Source of the DNA: a virus
DNA length: 26,136 nucleotides
Virus record (IMG/VR): IMGVR_UViG_3300021962_000560
Span: 1 to 26,136 of that record
Direction: 5' to 3' (one strand)
Both the position numbers and the translations under genes were made by a program. Below, piece after piece: positions 21,067 to 26,136 of this stretch; within the stretch, counting starts at the first letter, position 1; each line of letters starts with the position of its first letter. Under the pieces are notes generated by a model. That model did no database searches and was not told the DNA's origin. It saw only the letters and a list, made by a program, of their open reading frames with translations.

Positions 21067-23013
21067 TCACTGCACCGGCATCGGGCCCTGCAGCGGCGGC
21101 ATGGGCGCGCCGGCGGGGGGCAACATCGGGTTGGGCTGCATGGCCATCTGCTGGCCCAGCTGCATCTGCATGCCCGCGGCCTCCACGTTGGCCTTCTTGG
21201 CCTTGGCAGCACGCTCGGCCGCACCGGCCTTCTTCTCCTCAACCTCGGCCATCTGCATGGGGCTCGGCTGCTGCGGCTGCACGCCCTGCTGCTTCAGCCC
21301 CGTGATGGCCTGGTCGAGGATCGACTCGATCTGCGTCGACACCCGGAACTTGCTCACGCTCCACTGCAGCATGCTCAGCAGCACGGGCGCCGCACCCGGC
21401 ACGCTCTGCGCCATCGGCGCCACTTGGCTGATGAACGCCCCCAGGCCCTGCATGAACTGCACCGCGGCGTCACGCTCGGCGGCCCAGTCAAGCGCGGCCA
21501 TCGAGTCAGCCTCAATGGTCACCCGGTACTCGCTCATCTCCTCGTCCTTGAGCAGGGCGATCGCCTCGCCGGCCAGCGGCGCGTCAGGCGTGCGCTCAAT
21601 GTTCGAGCGCCGGATGATCGTCTCAGGCTGCCAGTGCTTGCAGATGATCTCGGCCTTGATGCGCAGCGCCTGGCTGATCCAGTCGGCGATGTAGAACTGC
21701 ATCAACTGCACGCGTGTCGAGCCGAACTGCGCCTTGATCTGCTGCGCCGCGGCCGTCTCGCTGGCCTTGGAGCTGCCACGCATGATGTCCGAGATGCCCA
21801 GCACCTCGTAGATCTGCATCACCTTGTCCTGGCGGTACTGGCGCAGGCGATCGATGGCGTTGACGATCATGTCGATCGGCACCCAGTCGACCTGACCCTT
21901 GACGCCGCCCCGCTCGGCGAACAGCGCCCAGTTGTCCACCGGGATCAGCTGGTTCTCGGCCGCCTGCTGGAACATGCGCTGCACGCCCTCGGCCGACTTG
22001 TCGTAAACACCCACCACCTTGGCCGCGCGCGTCAGCCAGGTGATGCGGGTGTTGATCTCGTCAAGCTCCTGGAACTGGTCCTGCGCGAACACGTAGTCCG
22101 CGCGCGGCATGAAGTTGCTGGACGTGATGTTGGCCGCCACCGGCTTCGGACACGGGTAGAACCCGTCCAGCTGCAGCGGGTCGTCCTTGACGTCCAGAAT
22201 CACCTCGGCGCCCTTGGCGTACCAATAGACCTTGCGGTTCTCCTTGCACCAGATCTCGAACACCTCGGCCTTGGTCCAGGGGTCGTACTGGGGCGTGCTG
22301 TCGTTGGTCGACTGCACCTGCTTGCGCCCACCCAGCGGCACGATGCGGGCGATCTCCTCGCCGAAACGCGCCTGCAGCTGGTCCTTGGTCATGTAGACGC
22401 GCCGCGCCACCCACCGAACCTCGTGCCAGGTGCGCGCCGGGCTCCAGAAGAAGTCCTCCCAGTAGATGTAGTCCACCGGGGCGTCCTCATCGACGATGCG
22501 CTCGGCCTCCTGCTCCGGCACCAGCACGTCACCCGTCATCGGGTCCAGCTCAGCCGGCACCATGTAGGGCTCGGTCGTCACCTCGTAGCGCAGCCAGATC
22601 TGCCCCAGGCCCACCACCAGCCAGTCCTCAATGCCCTGGCGCACCGCCGCGTCCCACGCCGAGGTGTCGTCATCGAACCCGCGGTTCAGGATGCGCTGCA
22701 GCATCGTGGCCGCCACCCGCGCCACGTCATCGTCGTAGTCCTGGAAGGTGCGGCTGACGTCAGCCTTCGGCGGCCGCGCGTACAGCATCGACAGGAGCAC
22801 CTTCATCGTGCTCCAGAACAGGTTCACCCGGCTCTCGTCTGCGCCATACGCGTCGCGCTTGTCCAGGTAACGCTTGTTGATGCGGCGCGCATCCTCGTGG
22901 AACTTCAGCAGCTCCTTGCCCGCCGCCTCGATCTCGGTGCCCCAGCGCTGCGCCAGACCAGCCGGGTTCGACTGGAAATCGCTCTCGCTGGTGATCTTGC
23001 CTTCGTCCATCAC
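21067..23013 (-). CDS. Portal protein
   Basis: The 648-aa protein forms the dodecameric DNA channel at one head vertex. Visible parts: helical N-terminus with RRINKRYLDKRDAYG and FWSTMKVLLSMLYARPPKADV; wing-like region with WEDFFWSPARTWHEVRWVARR; RADYVFAQDQFQELDEINTRI and MQIYEVLGISDIMRGSSKASETAAAQ, both typical of podovirus portals; and a Met/Gln/Pro-rich C-terminal helix region (about 575-648) comparable with a barrel. The first codon is GTG at 23013 (GTGA overlap with the terminase stop). An ATG follows directly at 23010 (TGATG) and may be the real start, giving 647 aa. It lies in the standard place behind the large terminase. Confidence 0.88.
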   Translation of the reverse strand: MMDEGKITSESDFQSNPAGLAQRWGTEIEAAGKELLKFHEDARRINKRYLDKRDAYGADESRVNLFWSTMKVLLSMLYARPPKADVSRTFQDYDDDVARVAATMLQRILNRGFDDDTSAWDAAVRQGIEDWLVVGLGQIWLRYEVTTEPYMVPAELDPMTGDVLVPEQEAERIVDEDAPVDYIYWEDFFWSPARTWHEVRWVARRVYMTKDQLQARFGEEIARIVPLGGRKQVQSTNDSTPQYDPWTKAEVFEIWCKENRKVYWYAKGAEVILDVKDDPLQLDGFYPCPKPVAANITSSNFMPRADYVFAQDQFQELDEINTRITWLTRAAKVVGVYDKSAEGVQRMFQQAAENQLIPVDNWALFAERGGVKGQVDWVPIDMIVNAIDRLRQYRQDKVMQIYEVLGISDIMRGSSKASETAAAQQIKAQFGSTRVQLMQFYIADWISQALRIKAEIICKHWQPETIIRRSNIERTPDAPLAGEAIALLKDEEMSEYRVTIEADSMAALDWAAERDAAVQFMQGLGAFISQVAPMAQSVPGAAPVLLSMLQWSVSKFRVSTQIESILDQAITGLKQQGVQPQQPSPMQMAEVEEKKAGAAERAAKAKKANVEAAGMQMQLGQQMAMQPNPMLPPAGAPMPPLQGPMPVQ

Positions 23014-24353
23014 CCGATCCTCTGCAGCGGCTTCGGCCCGCAGTCCCAGATGTCATCCAGAGCAAACGCATAGTGCGCACCCTGCCCCAGACCCTTGCTT
23101 GGTGCCACAGGCACACCGCGATGCGATTTTCCCACCACCGGGCGCGCAGCCAGCGCGAGGTATCTGAACGCGTCCGCCGCGTGCGAGTGCTGGTCGTGCT
23201 TGGGCTTGTTGCGGTAAGTCTGCGTCCGCTCGTCCCACTCCCGCATGTACGCACGCAGGTGCTCAACCCCCTCATACGTGCCGCCCTCATCGAACCAGCA
23301 GCGCTGGATCACCAGCCGCGCCGCCTCGATGCCGTCCTGCAGACTCATCTCCGGCACCAGCTGCGGCCGAATCCCCGCGGCCAGGAACTGCTCGATGATC
23401 GACTTGCCCGTCTGCAACGACTTCGCCCGCGCATCGTGCGGCAGGTACACCTGCCCCACCTTGTAGGCCCGGCTCTTCACCCAGTCGATGTAGTGCTTGA
23501 CCGGCTGGTTGTCGTTCTCGTAGAACTCAACCACCCGATACCCGTCCGGCGTCTCCTGCCAGCCCCACCAGCTGCAGCTGTCGGTGTAGCCCAGGTCCGC
23601 CACCAAGTGCACCGGGAACGCCGCATCCACCGCGTGCTCGCCCACCCGCCCCTGCTCGTAAGCCTCCCCCACCAGCTTGGCGTAATACGCCCCAGGCACC
23701 GCCGCGTCGAAGCTGCACTCGTACTCAACCTCGAACGCCTCCTCCGTCATCTGCGCCTTCGCATCACGCAGCTCGTCCGGGTGAATGATCTGAGTCTTGG
23801 ACGCCGGCAGCTCCATCAGCAAGTGCGTGCCCGGGTTCAGCCGCGCCTCCTCGCGCAGATTCCAGAACATGTTCTTGCCCGCAGGCGTGCCAGCAAAGAT
23901 GGCCCAGCCGCGCCGGTCTGACAGGGCCGGACGCAGCACCGTGTACCAGGCACTCGGCCGGATCTGCCCCACCTCGTCCAGCACCACACCGTCAAAGTAC
24001 ATGCCCCGCAGCGCGTCATAGTTGTCCGCGCCCGCCACGTAGATCGTGCTCTCGCCCTTGTGGCCGTTGTAGATGCTGATCTTCAGCTCCGACTCGTTGG
24101 GCTGCTTGCTCCAAAACGGCTTCGTCAGCCCCTTCAGGTAGCTCCACGCCACCCGCTTGGCCTGGTCCCTTTGGGGGGCGAGATACGCAAACTGCGGCTT
24201 CGGCAGCGACGTCTCGAGCGCGCCCAGCACCAGGTCAGCACACATCGCCACCGTCTTGCCGGCTCTTCGGTGCGCGACGACAACCGTCCAGCGCTTGGCC
24301 CGGTTGTGCAAAGGCAGGAACACCTGCCGGGGTTGGTACTCCTGAAGATTCAT
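23010..24353 (-). CDS. terL: Terminase large subunit (packaging ATPase-nuclease)
   Basis: The 447-aa protein has an N-terminal ATPase with Walker A HRRAGKT (28-34), Walker B VVLDE (123-127, Asp126-Glu127) and coupling motif FAGTPAG (153-159). The C-terminal RNase H-like nuclease has acidic residues at Asp253 (VADLGYTD), Asp307 (LPHDA) and Asp394 (HAADAFRYLA). It pumps DNA into the procapsid through the portal and cuts concatemers. Length is normal. The start overlaps the DUF3310 stop as ATGA. Motifs alone do not show whether packaging is by cos, pac or another mode. Confidence 0.95.
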   Translation of the reverse strand: MNLQEYQPRQVFLPLHNRAKRWTVVVAHRRAGKTVAMCADLVLGALETSLPKPQFAYLAPQRDQAKRVAWSYLKGLTKPFWSKQPNESELKISIYNGHKGESTIYVAGADNYDALRGMYFDGVVLDEVGQIRPSAWYTVLRPALSDRRGWAIFAGTPAGKNMFWNLREEARLNPGTHLLMELPASKTQIIHPDELRDAKAQMTEEAFEVEYECSFDAAVPGAYYAKLVGEAYEQGRVGEHAVDAAFPVHLVADLGYTDSCSWWGWQETPDGYRVVEFYENDNQPVKHYIDWVKSRAYKVGQVYLPHDARAKSLQTGKSIIEQFLAAGIRPQLVPEMSLQDGIEAARLVIQRCWFDEGGTYEGVEHLRAYMREWDERTQTYRNKPKHDQHSHAADAFRYLALAARPVVGKSHRGVPVAPSKGLGQGAHYAFALDDIWDCGPKPLQRIG

Positions 24354-24574
24354 GCCCGCGTCAGCCTCTGAATCTCACGCTCGACATACCACCGCGCCTT
24401 GCGCAAGTCCTCCACCGGGCTGCTGCTCTTCAAACCCGCCCTCCAGATGTACTTGATCGCGTTGCCACAGTTGAAGTTGAAGTGCTCCGTGATCGCAATC
24501 GCCTCCACCCCACTCGGATGCTGCGTGTAGTGCGCCGGGCGCTCGACAGGGTCGTGTTGCGGAATGCTCATCAT
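24350..24574 (-). CDS. DUF3310 family protein
   Basis: The 74-aa protein matches the DUF3310 plan over nearly its whole length: VERPAHYTQHPSGVEAI, then FNFNCGNAIKYIWRAGLK, then EDLRKARWYVEREIQRL. The family includes the region found in T7 gp1.7 nucleotide kinase, but this copy is only the small domain, without a visible nucleotide-binding loop. In most phages it lies in early DNA-metabolism regions. Here it is between the two terminase genes and coupled to the large terminase by ATGA. The ATG at 24574 has no good ribosome site, because the upstream mRNA is C-rich. Confidence 0.8.
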   Translation of the reverse strand: MMSIPQHDPVERPAHYTQHPSGVEAIAITEHFNFNCGNAIKYIWRAGLKSSSPVEDLRKARWYVEREIQRLTRA

Positions 24575-24760
24575 GGTCTGAGGGGGTAGGGAGAAATGGG
24601 GGGGGGCCCCTGCCTCGACCCCTCCCCCCTCCCCCGCGCGCGACGGGGGGTGGGGGTCGGCCCGCGGCCTGCCCGCCCCTCCCCCGCCTGGCCCGGGGCA
24701 ACTGCCCCGCGCCGATGGCCCTGGGACGCGTCAGAACGGCCCAGGATCGACGATCGAGGG
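24575..24760. other. Non-coding gap with G-tracts and inverted repeats
   Basis: The plus strand holds a run of nine G at 24598-24606 with GGGGG and GGG just before it, and two C-tract/G-tract pairs around 24620-24657 able to form a long imperfect stem. CCTGGG and CCCAGG near 24720-24746 make another short inverted repeat. The plus strand satisfies a G-quadruplex pattern. The operon is not interrupted by a visible terminator. Open frames through here look like compositional artefacts. Confidence 0.5.
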
Positions 24761-25297
24761 TCAGTCGGTGCCACCGTAGCCACCAGGCCCGTCGGCGGCT
24801 CCTACGGCCTCCTGTGCGGTCGGGGTTTCGAGGGTGTCAGCGGCTTCGGCGCCTGTCTTCGGATCAATGATCTGGTACTTACCCCGCGAATTGCGTTGCA
24901 GATCAATGACTTCCGTCTGCTGCTCGACGGTTTGTGCCGTCGTTGTGCCAATCTGCCGCCCGCCCAGCCAGGCCAGCTCGAGCCTGATGCCGCCGTCGAC
25001 GGTCTGGTTGATCTGCGTGGGCAGCACCTTGGCCACCAGGCCGCAGAACGCGGCCCGGTCGCTCTGCGTGCCCTTGGCCAGCTGCGCCAAGTACTGCACG
25101 CCGCCGACCTGGTCGAACGCCTCGAGCACCGCGTCGCGGAGGTTGATCAGCCGCGACTTCTGGCCCTTGGGCCGCCCTGGCCCCGCCGGCAGCGCCTGGC
25201 CGTTGCGTGGGCTGACCGCGACGATTTTTCGGTCACCCTTCGGTTTCGCCACCGCCGCAGGCTGCGCCCGACTCACCGTTGCACTTTCCAACATCAT
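24761..25297 (-). CDS. Terminase small subunit-like protein
   Basis: The 178-aa protein has a basic N-terminus leading to GPGRPKGQKSRLINLRDAVL (about 39-58), a motif widely seen in small terminase-like phage proteins. Helices with YLAQLAKGTQSDRAAFCGLVAKVLP (69-93) follow. The C-terminal part is less ordered, Thr/Gln-rich, ending Gly-rich. The basic GRPKG segment followed by a helical domain fits DNA recognition and oligomerisation in packaging. It lies upstream of the large terminase, separated only by the G-tract gap and the DUF3310 gene. ATGA overlap with the zinc-ribbon gene. A general DNA-binding protein is the alternative. Confidence 0.65.
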   Translation of the reverse strand: MMLESATVSRAQPAAVAKPKGDRKIVAVSPRNGQALPAGPGRPKGQKSRLINLRDAVLEAFDQVGGVQYLAQLAKGTQSDRAAFCGLVAKVLPTQINQTVDGGIRLELAWLGGRQIGTTTAQTVEQQTEVIDLQRNSRGKYQIIDPKTGAEAADTLETPTAQEAVGAADGPGGYGGTD

Positions 25298-25506
25298 GCT
25301 GCGATTCTCTCAACACCGAACAATCGCTGCTCGGCTGCTCTGACGATGCGTCTGGCTGCTGTCTCGGTGACGCCTGGCAGTGCGAGCTCGAACCAGAGCC
25401 TGCCGATCTCGTCGTCTGACAGCCGCGGCCGGCTGCTTGCGCACTGCCTGCACTCGCTATCCAGCGGCACGTGGTGTTTGCATTCCGGCATCGTGTTGCG
25501 GTTCAT
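25294..25506 (-). CDS. Small zinc-ribbon-like protein
   Basis: This 70-aa protein begins with a metal-site pattern C9-x2-H12-x6-C19-x2-C22. A helix-rich part follows (about 29-66: LSDDEIGRLWFELALPG, then TAARRIVRAAEQRLFG). AAGGAG lies eight bases before the ATG at 25506. The stop overlaps the terminase-like start as ATGA. It is the first gene after the 260-base repeat block. The combination of a small zinc finger and a helical domain suggests nucleic-acid or protein binding, perhaps with the packaging machinery. No known family name. Confidence 0.65.
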   Translation of the reverse strand: MNRNTMPECKHHVPLDSECRQCASSRPRLSDDEIGRLWFELALPGVTETAARRIVRAAEQRLFGVERIAA

Positions 25507-25584
25507 GCGTCAGCTCCTTCGCTCCCAGTTTGCCCAACCCTTGGCCCCTGCTTTGGGCCCCAATAACCCCACGCTCAGTAGGGC

Positions 25585-25599
25585 TGCACGCGGTGCACG
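25585..25599. repeat. Two inverted copies of the phased hexamer (TGCACG)
   Basis: TGCACG at 25585-25590 and 25594-25599, nine bases apart, are the reverse complement of CGTGCA found at 25721-25761. The local sequence TGCACGCGGT is the reverse complement of ACCGCGTGCA on the far side of the large stem. Confidence 0.5.
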
Positions 25600-25607
25600 C
25601 GCTCTCC

Positions 25608-25625
25608 CCCCCCCTAAAGGGGGGG
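25608..25625. other. C7-TAAA-G7 hairpin
   Basis: Seven C, the loop TAAA and seven G form a perfect 7-bp stem inside a longer C-run of nine. No T-run follows on the minus strand. Similar C-tract/G-tract palindromes with TAAA loops occur as dispersed short repeats in some Burkholderiales genomes; I cannot confirm that here. Confidence 0.6.
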
Positions 25626-25654
25626 AATGAAGCGAGTGCGGATGCGCGTGCACC

Positions 25655-25712
25655 CAGCAGGGGGCAGGCCCCCGCCCATGGCGGCGGGGCCTTGCCTGCC
25701 CCAACCCTGCTG
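25655..25712. other. Large interrupted stem-loop, 22 bp in three blocks
   Basis: CAGCAG pairs with CTGCTG (6), GGGGCAGGC with GCCTGCCCC (9) and CCCCGCC with GGCGGGG (7), closed by a CATGGC loop. All bulges are on the right arm (CCTT at 25690-25693 and AACC at 25703-25706); the left arm is continuous. Such regularity in a non-coding stretch suggests a structured RNA or protein-binding DNA site. Confidence 0.65.
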
Positions 25713-25720
25713 CACCAGCC

Positions 25721-25761
25721 TGCACGTGCAGTGCACGTGCAACCGCGTGCAACCGCGTGCA
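25721..25761. repeat. Four helically phased CGTGCA repeats
   Basis: CGTGCA starts at 25725, 25736, 25746 and 25756, spaced 11, 10 and 10 bp. The first two copies lie in the palindrome TGCACGTGCA and the last two in a perfect tandem AACCGCGTGC. One-turn spacing puts all copies on one face of the helix, as in iterons or activator/terminase sites. Confidence 0.65.
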
Positions 25762-25766
25762 CGCCC

Positions 25767-26117
25767 TCATTCCGGTGCTCCTTTCCACATCGCCGGCGCC
25801 CCTGAGCCCGATGCCGCGCGCAGCTTGCCCACATCCGTGAGCGCCAGGCACTTGGCCTTGGCGCGGTTGCTGCGCACGTACTCGGCCTCCTCGATGAGGC
25901 CGTCGCGTTGCATGCCGAACAGCGTTGCGAAGAACTCGCGCCTGTCCATGCGTGCTGGGAAGCCTTCGGCGCTGCTGAGTGCGATCCAGGCGTTGTTGTT
26001 GGCCTGGGCGGACATGGACAGGCGCTGGCCTGCGTGCTCCGCGTCCAGCAGCAGGCGCAAGATGGCTGCGCGTTGTTGGTTGCGCATGAGCGAGGCGGCG
26101 GCCGCCTGGCCTGGCAC
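25767..26117 (-). CDS. Possible winged-helix protein, start uncertain at the window edge
   Basis: The frame encodes up to 116 aa from the GTG at 26117 but stays open to the window edge (FTRFGT before that GTG), so it may be the end of a longer protein. An ATG at 26087 (MRNQQRAAIL) is another start; neither has a good ribosome site. The region RREFFATLFGMQRDGLIEEAEY followed by KCLALTDVGKLRA has the helix, wing and LT-x-x-G pattern of small winged-helix proteins. No Cys-rich or catalytic motif. It lies upstream of the repeat block and might bind it, which is speculation. Confidence 0.45.
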   Translation of the reverse strand: MPGQAAAASLMRNQQRAAILRLLLDAEHAGQRLSMSAQANNNAWIALSSAEGFPARMDRREFFATLFGMQRDGLIEEAEYVRSNRAKAKCLALTDVGKLRAASGSGAPAMWKGAPE

Positions 26118-26136
26118 GGTGCCGAACCGCGTGAAG

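Larger units (their letters stand above)
25507..25766. other. Repeat- and stem-rich non-coding block upstream of the terminase genes
   Basis: No gene is supported over these 260 bases. They hold a C7/G7 hairpin, a 22-bp interrupted stem, four CGTGCA hexamers in helical phase, one further direct copy at 25647-25652 and two inverted copies at 25585-25599. This is where a late promoter/operator or packaging start (cos or pac) would be expected. I find no clear -35/-10 match. Confidence 0.6.

Noticed and set aside
21424-23073. 549-codon plus-strand open frame opposite the portal gene
   Set aside because: The portal frame has clear family motifs; the opposite frame is His/Leu/Arg low complexity.
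24571-24783. Small minus-strand open frame across the G-tract gap
   Set aside because: Composition follows the C/G tracts (Pro, Gly, Arg runs), overlaps both neighbours and has no ribosome site.
25721-25761. CRISPR-like repeat array
   Set aside because: Units are about 10 bases without spacers. They are phased tandem sites, not a CRISPR.

Overview
The window reads as the left part of a short-tailed (podovirus-type) prophage joined to bacterial chromosome. The left 255 bases hold the 3' end of an unrecognised host gene and an intact tRNA-His. From about 459 to the right edge, every supported gene lies on the minus strand, so the prophage is transcribed from right to left. High GC, GC-rich third positions, a chromosomally encoded CCA on the tRNA, and the protein families suggest a betaproteobacterium, probably Burkholderiales. 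That assignment is inference. No integrase, repressor or replication gene is visible; they would lie beyond the right edge.

Layout in transcription order (right to left): a possible winged-helix protein at the edge; a 260-base non-coding block with helically phased CGTGCA repeats and a 22-bp stem; a zinc-ribbon protein coupled to a terminase-small-subunit-like protein; a G-tract-rich gap; a DUF3310 protein; large terminase; portal. An adhesin cassette follows (repeat protein, tail fibre, triple-LamG protein, Pro/Trp-rich protein). Next come a Dps/ferritin-like small protein, a 777-aa virion-type protein, a small conserved protein, scaffold, a structured leader, major capsid protein, terminator and a small protein. 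After these are a coiled-coil head protein, tail adaptor, tail nozzle, GNAT-like protein, S74-chaperone protein, three ejection/internal-virion-type proteins, a second fibre gene, an HxH-rich tail-collar protein, and a four-gene lysis cassette (two C-terminally anchored coiled-coil proteins, holin, GH24 endolysin). Many neighbours overlap by four bases (ATGA, GTGA, TTGA), which points to translational coupling in one long late operon.

The gene set packages DNA (terminase, portal), builds the head (scaffold, capsid), builds a short tail (adaptor, nozzle, fibres, collar), delivers DNA (ejection proteins) and lyses the cell. The least ordinary parts are: (1) the AT-richer stretch beside tRNA-His with two pairs of ACGGCAC-like heptamers, each pair spaced exactly 11 bp, looking like integrase arm sites; (2) the phased-repeat and stem block upstream of the terminase genes; (3) an adhesin cassette placed between portal and capsid genes, with base composition that changes LamG module by module; and (4) a Dps-like four-helix protein inside the structural operon. 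I see no CRISPR array, restriction system, retroelement or recognisable defence system.
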